Counted from the stretch's first letter, positions 29,680 to 39,112 are shown. The stretch is 56,860 bases of DNA from Bacteroidaceae bacterium (GCA_017429945.1 JAFRNY010000090.1:1-56860), one strand, 5' to 3'. A program made the numbers and translations. The notes: generated by a model not told the origin, from the letters alone.

Positions 29680-31725
29680 TTATCTGCCGAGGAGTACGAG
29701 TAGGACGTTGACGTCGGAGGGTGACACGCCCGGTATGCGAGACGCTTGTCCGAGGGTCTCGGGGTCGTGTGCTGCGAGTTTCTGTCGCCCTTCAGTTGAA
29801 ATGGATTGGAGGGTGGAGTAGTCGAATCGGCCGCGAATCTTGATGTTCTCCAGGCGGTGCATCTTTTCGGCTTGTTCCACTTCGCGCTGGATATATCCTT
29901 TGTACTTTATCTCTATCTCTGCCTGCTCTACTATCTCGTCGTGGCGGTCAGTGACAGACGCCAAGAGTTCTTGCAGACGGGGTAGGGCAGTGGAGAGGTT
30001 TGCGATGCTTAGTTGCGGGCGCCCGAGCAGTTCTACGAGCTTGCAGCCGCGAGTGAGAGGTGCTGTGCCGAGGCTTTCGAGGAGGCCGTTGACATCGGCC
30101 ATCTTCACAGAATATTCCTCAGCAAAGCGTATGATTCGCTCTACCTCTTCGTGCTTGCGTTGATAGTATCGCAGGCGTTCGGCCGTAGCAACGCCCATGT
30201 CGTAGCCAATCGGTGTCAGGCGTGCGTCAGCATTGTCCTGGCGTAGCAGGATGCGGTATTCAGCACGTGAGGTGAACATTCGGTAGGGCTCGTCAACTCC
30301 TTTGCATACGAGGTCGTCGATGAGCACGCCTATGTAGGCCTGGTCGCGCTGCAGCACGAGTGGTTCTTGTCCTGTGCAATGGCGTGCGGCATTAATTCCG
30401 GCTATAAGTCCTTGACCTGCAGCCTCTTCATAGCCTGTGGTGCCATTGACTTGTCCTGCGAGGAAGAGGCCAGAGATGACACGAGACTCCAGTGAGTGAT
30501 GCAGCTGTGTAGGGTCAAAGAAGTCATATTCAATGGCATAGCCCGGACGATAAATCTCCAGATTGCGGAAGGCAGGGATGAGTCGAAGGGCTTCAATCTG
30601 CACCTCAATGGGCAGGGATGAAGAGAAACCATTAAGGTAGTATTCGTTGGTATTCGTGCCTTCGGGCTCCAGGAAGAGCTGGTGCTGATCCTTGTCGGGG
30701 AAGGTCACGAGCTTGGTCTCTATACTGGGGCAGTAACGTGGGCCAATGCTCTGTATCTGTCCGTTGTAGAGGGGTGAGTCGGGCAGCCCGGCACGAAGGC
30801 GCTCGTGGACGGCCTCGTTCGTGTAAGTGATCCAGCAAGGTAAAGACCCTTCCCCGACCCCTCCCGTGAGGGAGGGGAGGCCTCCGGGTAGTAGAAGACG
30901 AGCATCGCGCCAGCCTCCCCCCTCCCTTACGGGAGGGGTTGGGGGTGGGCCCATATATGAGAACTTTCTCCCTTCGGTGTCGCCGGGCTGTTCGGTCATA
31001 AGAGAGAAATCGACTGAGCGGGCGTCTATGCGGACAGGGGTGCCTGTCTTCATGCGAGCGACGCGTATGCCGTGTTGAGCTATGCTTTCTGCCAACTCCA
31101 GAGAGGGCGGTTCGGCACAGCGGCCACCAGGGAGCTTGACACGGCCTATGTGCATGAGACCATTGAGGAAGGTGCCAGCGGTGAGGATGATACTCTTGGC
31201 GCGGAAGGTCATGCCGAGGTATGTCTCGACGCCAACGGCCATGACACCGCCCTCAGTGCCCTCCCGCCCCCCCCGAGGGGGTGCGAGCATATCCTCGGGC
31301 GAACAAGTGGCAAGGGGCGCTCCGGCGGGACGTGAGGGGGCTGTAATCAACCGTCTCACTTGGTCCTGCCAGATATGTAGGTTGGGTGTGTTCTCGAGCA
31401 CTTCGCGCCATGCCCAGATGAACTTTCCTCGGTCGCATTGGGCACGGGGGCTCCACATGGCAGGCCCTTTGGAGCGATTGAGCATCCGGAATTGAATGGT
31501 TGTAGCATCTGTGACGTGCCCCATGGCCCCTCCGAGTGCATCTATCTCTCTGACAATCTGTCCTTTGGCAATACCGCCTATGGCGGGGTTGCAAGACATT
31601 TGCGCAATCTTGTTCATGTCCATAGTAATAAGTAGCGTGCTCGCACCAATGCGCGCAGCAGCGTGAGCCGCCTCGCATCCAGCGTGGCCGGCACCTATTA
31701 CGATGACATCATAATACTTTTCCAA
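29680..31725 (-). CDS. mnmG: tRNA uridine-5-carboxymethylaminomethyl synthesis enzyme MnmG with two in-frame palindromic insertions
   Basis: MnmG (GidA) with MnmE modifies U34 of several tRNAs. The FAD motif VIVIGAGHAGCEAA, NPAIGGIAKGQ, LTAGTFLNGLMHIG, GTPVRID, SIETKLVTFPDKDQHQLFLEPEG and LFLAGQVNGTTGYEEAAGQGL are intact, as is the helical C-terminus. At 681 residues it is about 55-60 longer than the family. The excess is two inserts: residues about 129-158 (Pro/Gly-rich, between RRLIT and VMAVGVETY) and about 261-291 (PPTPPVREGG...PSLTGGVGEG, between GRKFSYMG and SLPCWITYT). Both are encoded by GC-rich palindromic elements and keep the frame. The gene starts 14 bases after the flippase gene. 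Confidence 0.95.
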   Translation of the reverse strand: MEKYYDVIVIGAGHAGCEAAHAAARIGASTLLITMDMNKIAQMSCNPAIGGIAKGQIVREIDALGGAMGHVTDATTIQFRMLNRSKGPAMWSPRAQCDRGKFIWAWREVLENTPNLHIWQDQVRRLITAPSRPAGAPLATCSPEDMLAPPRGGREGTEGGVMAVGVETYLGMTFRAKSIILTAGTFLNGLMHIGRVKLPGGRCAEPPSLELAESIAQHGIRVARMKTGTPVRIDARSVDFSLMTEQPGDTEGRKFSYMGPPPTPPVREGGGWRDARLLLPGGLPSLTGGVGEGSLPCWITYTNEAVHERLRAGLPDSPLYNGQIQSIGPRYCPSIETKLVTFPDKDQHQLFLEPEGTNTNEYYLNGFSSSLPIEVQIEALRLIPAFRNLEIYRPGYAIEYDFFDPTQLHHSLESRVISGLFLAGQVNGTTGYEEAAGQGLIAGINAARHCTGQEPLVLQRDQAYIGVLIDDLVCKGVDEPYRMFTSRAEYRILLRQDNADARLTPIGYDMGVATAERLRYYQRKHEEVERIIRFAEEYSVKMADVNGLLESLGTAPLTRGCKLVELLGRPQLSIANLSTALPRLQELLASVTDRHDEIVEQAEIEIKYKGYIQREVEQAEKMHRLENIKIRGRFDYSTLQSISTEGRQKLAAHDPETLGQASRIPGVSPSDVNVLLVLLGR
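30852..30944. repeat. palindromic element inserted in frame in mnmG (two-hairpin type)
   Basis: Left arm 30852-30880 and right arm 30914-30944 are inverted repeats; each contains its own hairpin CCCCTCCCGTGAGGGAGGGG (left) or its TAAGGG variant (right). A spacer of about 33 bases separates them. The total is 93 bases, exactly 31 codons. The same architecture is seen in the intergenic element at 11487-11596. Confidence 0.8.
31251..31340. repeat. palindromic element inserted in frame in mnmG (SDR-type core)
   Basis: Arms CCCTCCCGCC (left) and GGCGGGACGTGAGGGG (right, complementary with small gaps) enclose GCGAACAAGTGGCAAGGGGC, which matches the core of the SDR element (GCGAACAAGCGGAAAAGGGC) in 17 of 20 bases. 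Because mnmG is on the minus strand, the element is read in the opposite orientation to the one in the SDR gene, yet both keep an open frame. Confidence 0.75.
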
Positions 31726-31739
31726 ATTATTCTTATCTA

Positions 31740-33212
31740 TTATCTAAAGTATTTACCGACCACAGGTAAGTTCCTCAGCGGCAGGTCTTTTTTGATGATG
31801 TAGGCAACGAAAACGAGAATGAGCACAGTGTTAATGGCAATCTGTGCCCACGTGGGTACGGTAGCAGGAACGTACTCCATCGCGGCAAAGAGCACGGCGG
31901 TAAGGAGGACGTAGCAAGCAATCTCCTTCATCGGATAGTTGATAGGATTCTTCTGTTGCCCGATAATATAGCTGAGCACCATAGCCGTGCCATAGCCCGC
32001 TACGCCGCCCCAGGCGCATGCCCAGTAGCCATATTTAGGGATGAATAAGATGTTCACGGCCAGCAGCGTCACGCAGCCGATTGTGGAGAAAATAGCACCG
32101 TATATGTTCTTATCAATCAGTTTGTACCAGAAAGAGAGGTTGAAGTACACGCCCATCATAATCTCTGCGGCCATGACGATAGGCACTACGCCCAGTCCCT
32201 CGCGGTAGCCAGCACCGAGAATATACTTCAGTATCGGCATGTAACCGACAACGCAGAGGAATGACAAGAGCGTGAATATCAGGAAATATTTCATTGCCGT
32301 GGCGTAGTATTCGTTCTTGTCGGCATCCTTGGCCTTGGCGAAGACGATAGGCTCGTAGGCATAGCGGAAAGCCTGTGTGATCATGGCCATAATCATCGCA
32401 ATCTTCACACAAGCGCCATAGATGCCCAGCTGCACGTTGGCTTCAGCTTGGTCAGGATAAACCTTCGGGAATACAATCTTATCGGCCACCTGATTGAGAA
32501 TACCTGCCACGCCAAGGAAGAGCAGAGGCCACGAGTAGGAAAGCATGCGTCGCAGCAGACTGCCGTCGAAGTGCCATTGAATGCGTAGCAGGTCGGGGAT
32601 GAAGAGGAGCGATATGAAGCCCGTGCACAGCAGATTAATAAGGAAGACGTAGAACACCGATGTCTTGCCCAATACAACAAAATACAGCACATTGAGGCCT
32701 ATATTTGCAAATATGAACAGCAACTTGAGCGTGGCGAAGCGGATGGGGCGTTTCTGGAAGCGTAAGAAGCTGAATGGAATTGCCTGCAAGGCGTCCATCG
32801 CCACGACAGCCGCCATCATCAGCAGGTAGTCGTGGTGTTCGGCATAGCCGAGATAGTCGGCAATGGGTGTGATGAAGCCGAAGATTAGTGCCAGGAATAT
32901 GGCGGTGAGTGTGCCTACGACGGCAAATGCTGTCGTGAATACCGTGTCGGGCCATCTTCGACCAGCAGAGGCGGCCTGCGCGTCGGGGCCGTCGTTGGCA
33001 AATCGGAAGAGCGTCGTCTCCATGCCGAAGGTCAGCAGTACAAGGATAAGAGCCACGTAGGCATAGATGTTTGTGCTCACGCCGTAGTCGCCACTCTCTT
33101 TAGGCATGTAGTAGGTGTAGATCGGTACGAGCCAATAGTTGAGGAATCGGCCTATGATGCTACTGAGTCCGTAGATGGCCGTGTCCTTGACGAGCGTGTT
33201 CAGTTTCGCCAT
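31740..33212 (-). CDS. polysaccharide/lipid flippase (Wzx-like, MOP superfamily)
   Basis: The 490-residue inner-membrane protein has about 14 hydrophobic helices and begins MAKLNTLVKDTAIYGLSSIIGRFLNYWLVPIYT, the normal start of oligosaccharide flippases (PF01943/PF13440). It probably moves lipid-linked sugars across the inner membrane for surface glycan or lipopolysaccharide. No glycosyltransferases are adjacent, so the substrate is unknown; it is placed between glmM and mnmG, upstream of which a glmM terminator sits at 33255. Confidence 0.88.
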   Translation of the reverse strand: MAKLNTLVKDTAIYGLSSIIGRFLNYWLVPIYTYYMPKESGDYGVSTNIYAYVALILVLLTFGMETTLFRFANDGPDAQAASAGRRWPDTVFTTAFAVVGTLTAIFLALIFGFITPIADYLGYAEHHDYLLMMAAVVAMDALQAIPFSFLRFQKRPIRFATLKLLFIFANIGLNVLYFVVLGKTSVFYVFLINLLCTGFISLLFIPDLLRIQWHFDGSLLRRMLSYSWPLLFLGVAGILNQVADKIVFPKVYPDQAEANVQLGIYGACVKIAMIMAMITQAFRYAYEPIVFAKAKDADKNEYYATAMKYFLIFTLLSFLCVVGYMPILKYILGAGYREGLGVVPIVMAAEIMMGVYFNLSFWYKLIDKNIYGAIFSTIGCVTLLAVNILFIPKYGYWACAWGGVAGYGTAMVLSYIIGQQKNPINYPMKEIACYVLLTAVLFAAMEYVPATVPTWAQIAINTVLILVFVAYIIKKDLPLRNLPVVGKYFR

Positions 33213-33254
33213 AAAGTTTCAGAAGAATATCAAAAGTTATAGTTTCAAAAGAAG

Positions 33255-33280
33255 CCTGCACGTGCCAGTGCGCGTGCAGG
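33255..33280 (-). terminator. terminator hairpin after glmM
   Basis: CCTGCACG (33255-33262) pairs with CGTGCAGG (33273-33280), extended by AAGAA/TTCTT on the outside. On the minus strand CTTCTTTTGAAAC follows the stem. It separates glmM from the flippase gene. Confidence 0.7.
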
Positions 33281-33307
33281 TTTCTTGGTATTTAGCCCTT
33301 TAAGGTT

Positions 33308-34696
33308 TTATTTTGTCATTGAGTAGACGACGTCCATGATGTCCTTGCCCAGTTGGTCGGCAGCCTCCATGGTAGCTGCTTCGCTGTAGACGCGGATGAT
33401 AGGTTCGGTGTTCGACTTGCGTAGGTGCACCCATTTGTCGGGGAAGTCGATCTTCACGCCGTCGATGTCGTTCACTTCCTCGTCCTTGTAGAGCTCCTTC
33501 ACCTTTGCCAGGATAGCGTCAACGTCGGTGTCGGGTGTGAGGTCGATGCGGTTCTTGGCGATGCAGTATGGAGGATAAGTGGCGCGCAGCTCGCTGGTCT
33601 TCATGCCTCGCTTGGCAAGATAAGTGAGGATGAGCGCAATGCCTACGAGGGCGTCGCGGCCATAGTGAGCGGCGGGATAGATTACTCCGCCGTTGCCTTC
33701 ACCACCAATGACAGCATGTGTGGCCTTCATCTTCGTGACAACGTTTACCTCGCCGACTGCCGATGCGTTGTACTCGCAGCCGTATTTACGGGTGACGTCG
33801 CGCAGGGCGCGGGTTGAGGAGAGGTTGCTGACGGTGTTACCAGGAGTGTGCTGAAGGATATAGTCGGCCACGGTCACGAGCGTGTACTCTTCGCCATACA
33901 TGGTTCCGTCTTCACAGAAGAGAGCCAAGCGGTCTACGTCGGGGTCTACGACGAAAGCGATGTCGTAGCCGCCCTTCTGCATCAGCGCCTTGATGTCGCC
34001 TAAGTTCTTTTCCAGCGGCTCCGGGTTGTGCTGGAAGTCGCCTGTAGGTTCGCCATATAGGCAGGTTACGGTCTCCACGCCGAGCTGCTCGAGCAGTTTG
34101 GGCAGGATGACGCCTCCCACGGAGTTCACCGTGTCGAGTGCCACGCGGAACTTCGCTTTCTTGATAGCCTCCACGTCGACGAGTTCGAGAGCCTTCACGA
34201 GGTCGATATGTTTCTGGTCGTAGGTGTCGTCCTCGCGATACTTGCCGAGGTGGTCCACGTCGGCATATTCAAAGTCCTCGGCAGCAGCAATGCGCAGCAC
34301 CTCGGCACCTTCCTGTGCGTTGAGGAATTCGCCGTCGCTGTTGAGCAACTTCAGGGCGTTCCACTGTCGGGGGTTATGGCTTGCAGTGAGTATGATGCCG
34401 CCGCAGGCCTTCTCCATCGTCACGGCGATCTCTGTCGTAGGTGTTGTGGCGAGACCTATGTTGACCACGTCGAAGCCCATGCCCATGAGCGTTCCGCAGA
34501 CGACGTTCTTCACCATCTCACCCGAGATGCGTGCGTCGCGGCCCACGACGATTTTGTTTGTACCGATGGTCTCGGTCTTGCGTATTAGTGTAGCGTAGGC
34601 CGATACGAACTTCACGATGTCCAGAGGGTTTAAGGTGTCGCCTGCGCGGCCGCCTATGGTCCCTCGGATGCCTGAAATGGATTTGATGAGAGTCAT
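33308..34696 (-). CDS. glmM: phosphoglucosamine mutase
   Basis: The 462-residue alpha-D-phosphohexomutase turns glucosamine-6-phosphate into glucosamine-1-phosphate for peptidoglycan and lipopolysaccharide. The phosphoserine loop is ILTASHNPRQWNALK, the metal loop DPDVDRLA, the sugar loop GGEGNGGVIYP and the phosphate loop RKSNTEPIIRVYSEA. Substrate choice between glucosamine and mannose/glucose phosphates is not fully fixed by sequence; Bacteroidetes annotations use GlmM for this type. It has its own terminator and faces the gene at 34885 across a 188-base divergent promoter region. Confidence 0.88.
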   Translation of the reverse strand: MTLIKSISGIRGTIGGRAGDTLNPLDIVKFVSAYATLIRKTETIGTNKIVVGRDARISGEMVKNVVCGTLMGMGFDVVNIGLATTPTTEIAVTMEKACGGIILTASHNPRQWNALKLLNSDGEFLNAQEGAEVLRIAAAEDFEYADVDHLGKYREDDTYDQKHIDLVKALELVDVEAIKKAKFRVALDTVNSVGGVILPKLLEQLGVETVTCLYGEPTGDFQHNPEPLEKNLGDIKALMQKGGYDIAFVVDPDVDRLALFCEDGTMYGEEYTLVTVADYILQHTPGNTVSNLSSTRALRDVTRKYGCEYNASAVGEVNVVTKMKATHAVIGGEGNGGVIYPAAHYGRDALVGIALILTYLAKRGMKTSELRATYPPYCIAKNRIDLTPDTDVDAILAKVKELYKDEEVNDIDGVKIDFPDKWVHLRKSNTEPIIRVYSEAATMEAADQLGKDIMDVVYSMTK

Positions 34697-34853
34697 GTTA
34701 TTAAGTTTTGATTTAAAGATAGTGATTCATTTCGGGCACAAAATTAGTGAATTAGCTTGGTATAATCATATTTTAGAGTAGTTTTTTTATGCTAAAAGTG
34801 GCTTTTGCGCAATTAATTTCTCAAAAATAAGCTCAGATATATGGCTTTATTCT

Positions 34854-34861
34854 TATCTTTG
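34854..34861 (+). promoter_or_regulatory. -7 promoter element of the 963-residue protein gene
   Basis: TATCTTTG, 24 bases before the ATG at 34885, matches TAnnTTTG. On the other strand a weaker TATCTTTA with an upstream TTTG may serve glmM. Confidence 0.55.
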
Positions 34862-34884
34862 TAGCCAATAAAGCCTTTGCGACG

Positions 34885-37776
34885 ATGAAAAAATCAGGAA
34901 TCCGTCCGCTCATATTCATATTATTCTCCGTGCTGCTGCCCTGGCGGGTGGCAGCTCAAGCTGTTCAACCGCCCACCACCGTAGCCGGCTGGGCCGACCG
35001 TCTCTCTCGTTTCGGTCGCGCCATACCTCAGGAGAAGGTGTTCGTTCACATGGACAACACCTGCTATTTCCTCGGCGACACCATCTGGTATGCAGCCTAC
35101 ACTCGGCGCACCGACCGCGGGTTGCCGTCGGGCATCAGCGGTGTGCTCTACGTTGAACTATGGAATCAGGAAGGCTATCTCGTTGAACGTCAGATGTTAG
35201 AGATGCATCAAGGGCGCGGCCATGGCTGTTTCGCTCTGGCTGATACGCTCTATGGCGGTTTCTACGAACTGCGGGCCTACACTCGCTGGCAGCTCAACTG
35301 GGGCATCACCGAAAAGGAGCATACGCCCTATGCCGAGCAGTGGTTCTATTCCAAGGCCATGGCCGAGGAGTTCTATCGCGACTACGAGAAACTCTACTCG
35401 CGCGTCTTCCCCGTCTACGACAAGCCCGAGCGTGCCGGCGAATACTTTCACGATATGACGTCTCGCCCCTTGCGCCGCTATTTCAAGAGTGCCGCCGAGG
35501 AGCCGCAACCCCAGCTGTCGCTCTTTCCCGAGGGCGGGGCGCTGGTGGCCGGAGTGCCGTGTCGTTTAGCCTTTGAGGCTGCTACCGAGGCGGGTGAGGC
35601 CCTTGAGGGGCGCGTAGCACTCAGCGATGCTCAGGGCCACGTCGTCGCCGAAGCGGCCACTGGCGCCCGCGGTCGGGGACTGCTCACCCTGACGCCCACA
35701 GCGGGCGCGAGCTACAAAGCTACGTTCACTGCCGCCGATGGCCGCAGCGCCAGCCAGACCACCGAACGCGTGGCGCCCGACGGCGTAGCGCTCACGGTCA
35801 GCCGCGAGGGCGACAAATATTTCTTTGATGTCCGCCCTCAAGGCGCAGCTGCCTCCAAGGAACTTGGCCTGACCGTCATGTGCGAAGGCGTTGTCGTTCA
35901 GAGCGAGGCCATAGCACCGACATCGGAGCCTGCCCGCCTGCAGTTCGCGCCGAATGCGCTCGCCGAGGGACAGACAGCGCTGTCGGCAGGTGTGCATCAA
36001 GTCACGGTCTTCGATGCCGACGGCCGCGTTTGGGCTGACCGCCTCTTCTTCGTCATGCCCGCAACAGCCCTGACGCCGACGCTCGAAGTGTCGGGCCTGA
36101 AGGCCGACTATGAGCCCTTCGAGCACGTCACCCTCGACATAGCAGCCGCCGGAGGCGCCTCTGCCTCGGCGCCGTCCACGCCCATCTCGCTCTCGGTGCG
36201 CGACGTGGGCACGAGCGACTACACCTTCGACACCACCGACATCCTCACCGAGATGCTCCTCGCCTCGGAGCTGCGCGGCTATATCCCCGATCCCGCTTAT
36301 TTCTTCGAAGCCGACGACGAGGAGCACCGCACCGCCCTCGACCTGCTCATGCTCACCCAAGGCTGGCGCCGCTTCGGCTGGCATGAGATGGCTACGCCCG
36401 GCGCCTTCGAACTCTCGCAACCGGCCGAGACGCAGACGCCCATCTTCCGCGGAGAAGTCCTCAACTATAAGTCGAGCTTCTTGCAAGACGATGTTGAGCG
36501 CTATGACTCTATGCCCACCCCCTACCAGTATGAAGAAGCAATCTACCGCCTGGCACCCGGCAGCGAACGCGATTTCAAGAACAGCCTGCGTAAAAGCGAT
36601 ACAGGGCTTTCACCCCTCGATGTCTATGAAGGCATCGGTCAGGCTGAGGTTATCGAGACCATCAGCGCCGAGGTCGATGCCAAGGAACGCCATTTCCCTG
36701 CCGGCAGCTATAGGATGAACGCACTCATAGCCAACGCACGCTACAACGCCAAGGAATCGGCCCTTGCCAACGAGGTGAGAGTGCACGCAGAGTTCACGCA
36801 GGAGGGCAGCGAATCGGTAATAGGCGATGTAGAGACTCGCCAAGGCCAGTTCAACATCCCTTCGCCACGTTTCTATGGCTACTGTGTCTTCTTTCTTGCT
36901 GCCAGCGATACTACCAAATGGAAGACACCGCGTCACACGTGGATACAGATGGACGAGACCGAGCAGCCCGAGTTCTACGTGCGCATATCCTGGCCCTACC
37001 CGCGCTTCACGCAGCCTTACAACTACTATCAGACCACCTACCGCACAGCACCCGCCGACGCGCCGCAGGCCGCGCAGACATCGCTCTTCAACCCCAAGAC
37101 CTTCGAGACGCAGATGGGAGGCCTCACCGTGCGTGCCCGCCGCGGTGGCCTGCGCAAGTTCGACGCCTCGCACCCGGCCATTGTCGTAGATGCCTACAAG
37201 GCCTTCAACGAGGTCTGCGATGCCGGACTTGCCACAGGATGGTATGGCGGACGCATACATTTTATAAATAATGTAGCCCGCGCTTACGTTGGAGATATGA
37301 ATACGCCCCACACCTACGTCCTCGAGCCACGCTACGACGGCCGTAATATCTCATTCAACAGGCCGGCCTCGAAAATCAACCGTTTCAACCAGCTCACCAA
37401 CCTCGACAGCGTGCGCATCCACACCGATTACCATCCCCGCTACGGAGCCGACCCGCGCGCCACCGAGGACAACGTAGACCGCGTGAGCGTCGACCTGCGC
37501 CAGCTGCCGGATGACGGCCAGCGCGTAACCTATCGCGACCGCCGCTACGTCCTGCAAGGCTTTGCCGAGCCCGAGGAGTTCTACAGCCCCGACTACAGCC
37601 AACGGCCGCTGCCCGAGGGGCAGACCGACTACCGTCGCACCCTCTATTGGAACCCCGACCTCAAGCTCGACGGCGAGGGCAAAGCCCGCATCTCCTTCTT
37701 CACAGGAAGCAGGCCCGCCACTTTGGCCGTTGACGCCAACGGGCAAGCCTCTGACGGCACACTCCTCACCAACTAA
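34885..37776 (+). CDS. large secreted protein with macroglobulin-like (MG2-type) domains
   Basis: The 963-residue product has a signal peptide (to AAQA near residue 26) and starts its mature part with IPQEKVFVHMDNTCYFLGDTIWYAAYTRR, the macroglobulin-type beta-sandwich seen in a large group of Bacteroidetes envelope proteins. Further repeated beta domains follow (SLFPEGGALVAGVPCRLAFEA; GLKADYEPFEHVTLDIAAAGG), then a less typical second half with LMLTQGWRRFGWHEM and a C-terminal LYWNPDLKLDGEGKARISFFTG strand pair. There is no thioester motif, so it is not a complete alpha-2-macroglobulin. Anchoring or transport support at the cell surface is possible. Codon use is strongly GC-rich. Confidence 0.7.
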   Translation: MKKSGIRPLIFILFSVLLPWRVAAQAVQPPTTVAGWADRLSRFGRAIPQEKVFVHMDNTCYFLGDTIWYAAYTRRTDRGLPSGISGVLYVELWNQEGYLVERQMLEMHQGRGHGCFALADTLYGGFYELRAYTRWQLNWGITEKEHTPYAEQWFYSKAMAEEFYRDYEKLYSRVFPVYDKPERAGEYFHDMTSRPLRRYFKSAAEEPQPQLSLFPEGGALVAGVPCRLAFEAATEAGEALEGRVALSDAQGHVVAEAATGARGRGLLTLTPTAGASYKATFTAADGRSASQTTERVAPDGVALTVSREGDKYFFDVRPQGAAASKELGLTVMCEGVVVQSEAIAPTSEPARLQFAPNALAEGQTALSAGVHQVTVFDADGRVWADRLFFVMPATALTPTLEVSGLKADYEPFEHVTLDIAAAGGASASAPSTPISLSVRDVGTSDYTFDTTDILTEMLLASELRGYIPDPAYFFEADDEEHRTALDLLMLTQGWRRFGWHEMATPGAFELSQPAETQTPIFRGEVLNYKSSFLQDDVERYDSMPTPYQYEEAIYRLAPGSERDFKNSLRKSDTGLSPLDVYEGIGQAEVIETISAEVDAKERHFPAGSYRMNALIANARYNAKESALANEVRVHAEFTQEGSESVIGDVETRQGQFNIPSPRFYGYCVFFLAASDTTKWKTPRHTWIQMDETEQPEFYVRISWPYPRFTQPYNYYQTTYRTAPADAPQAAQTSLFNPKTFETQMGGLTVRARRGGLRKFDASHPAIVVDAYKAFNEVCDAGLATGWYGGRIHFINNVARAYVGDMNTPHTYVLEPRYDGRNISFNRPASKINRFNQLTNLDSVRIHTDYHPRYGADPRATEDNVDRVSVDLRQLPDDGQRVTYRDRRYVLQGFAEPEEFYSPDYSQRPLPEGQTDYRRTLYWNPDLKLDGEGKARISFFTGSRPATLAVDANGQASDGTLLTN

Positions 37777-37887
37777 GATGCCCCCGCCCCTGTTACGGTG
37801 TACGATGGGTCTCCCGAGGGCCTCTCTCCCTCTCCCCATCCTCCGATCGCTTGCTAATAATCCCTAAATAAAAACATTTTTACCCTT

Positions 37888-38976
37888 ATGAACGAAAAAC
37901 TATTTTCTATCGTCGACCAATTCGCCATCCGCGGCACGGTCGCAGAAATCAAGTCCCTCGGCGAGGGGCTCATCAACGACACACTCCTCGTGTGCACAGC
38001 TCAGACCGAAGCGCCCGACTACGTCCTGCAGCGCGTCAACACCAACGTATTCCCCGATGTCAATATGTTGATGAACAACATTCGCGCCGTCACGGGCCAT
38101 ATACGTCAGAAGCTGGAGGCACGCGGCGAGGACGATATCGACCGCAAGGTGCTCACCTTCATTCCCTTGAAGTCCGACCCGAGCAAACTTTACACCACCG
38201 TCGACGGCGAGCCTTGGCGACTGATGGTGTTCATCAAAGATGCCATCACGAAGCAAGCCGTCAACCCCGAGTCGAGCGAGGCCGCCGGCGAAGCCTTCGG
38301 CGACTTCCAGGCTATGTTGGCCGACATCCCCGTAGAGCTGGGCGAGACCATCAAGGACTTCCACAATATGGAATTCCGCCTCGAACAGCTCAAGGAGGTC
38401 ATCGCCAGCGACCCCGTAGGGCGCGTGGCTTCGGTGCAGCCTATCATCGACGAGCTGCTCTCCTTCTCCTACGAAATGACCATCGCCGAGCGCCTCGGCC
38501 GCGAGGGCAAGCTGCTTAAGCGCATCTGCCACTGCGACACGAAGGTGAACAATATGATGTTCGACAAGAACGACCGCGTGCTCTGCGTCATCGACCTCGA
38601 CACCGTGATGCCCAACTTCATCTTCTCAGACTACGGCGACTTCCTCCGCACCGCTGCCAACTTCACGGCCGAAGACGACCCCGACCTCTCGCACGTGGGC
38701 TTCAATATGGAAATCTTCAAGGCCTTCACCCGCGGCTACCTGCGATCGGCCAAGAGTTTCCTCACGCCCCTCGAGAAGGAGATGCTTCCTTATGCCGCAA
38801 CGCTCTTCCCCTATATGCAGGCCGTGCGCTTCCTCTGGGACTATCTCTCGGGCGACAAATACTGGAAGTGCAAGTACCCCGAGCACAACCTCGACCGCGT
38901 GCGCAACCAGCTCGCTCTCTTCCGCAGTGCCTACGCCCTGAAGCCCGAAATGGCCCAATTCATCGCGGAACAATAG
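37888..38976 (+). CDS. phosphotransferase, N-acetylhexosamine 1-kinase-like (APH fold)
   Basis: This 362-residue cytoplasmic protein has the APH/choline-kinase fold: SLGEGLINDTLLVC nucleotide loop, YVLQRVNTNVF with the ATP-binding Lys/Arg region, catalytic loop HCDTKVNNMMF (HxDxxxxN) and metal motif CVIDLDTVMP. It is closest in pattern to NahK-type kinases that make N-acetylhexosamine-1-phosphate, used in salvage of host or wall amino sugars; the exact sugar is not known. It starts 111 bases after the preceding stop, with no clear promoter between, so the two may be co-transcribed. Confidence 0.82.
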   Translation: MNEKLFSIVDQFAIRGTVAEIKSLGEGLINDTLLVCTAQTEAPDYVLQRVNTNVFPDVNMLMNNIRAVTGHIRQKLEARGEDDIDRKVLTFIPLKSDPSKLYTTVDGEPWRLMVFIKDAITKQAVNPESSEAAGEAFGDFQAMLADIPVELGETIKDFHNMEFRLEQLKEVIASDPVGRVASVQPIIDELLSFSYEMTIAERLGREGKLLKRICHCDTKVNNMMFDKNDRVLCVIDLDTVMPNFIFSDYGDFLRTAANFTAEDDPDLSHVGFNMEIFKAFTRGYLRSAKSFLTPLEKEMLPYAATLFPYMQAVRFLWDYLSGDKYWKCKYPEHNLDRVRNQLALFRSAYALKPEMAQFIAEQ

Positions 38977-39078
38977 GCTCCTGACCAAAGTTTGCCTTTG
39001 TCCAGCAAGCATAGCGTAAGTCTCTCGAAAGCCGCTTTTTGCATCGTCAAGGCAAACCCTTATGAAGGCCTAAAAAAG

Positions 39079-39112
39079 TCAACCGGTCGCATCCGCGGAT
39101 GCGACCGGTTGA
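39079..39112. terminator. perfect 34-base palindrome, likely terminator
   Basis: Bases 39079-39112 are a perfect palindrome with halves TCAACCGGTCGCATCCG. TTTTGTC follows on the plus strand. It lies between the convergent kinase and tcdA genes, and its right half is also the start of the 22-bp array, so the hairpin appears to be made from two inverted repeat units. Confidence 0.75.
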
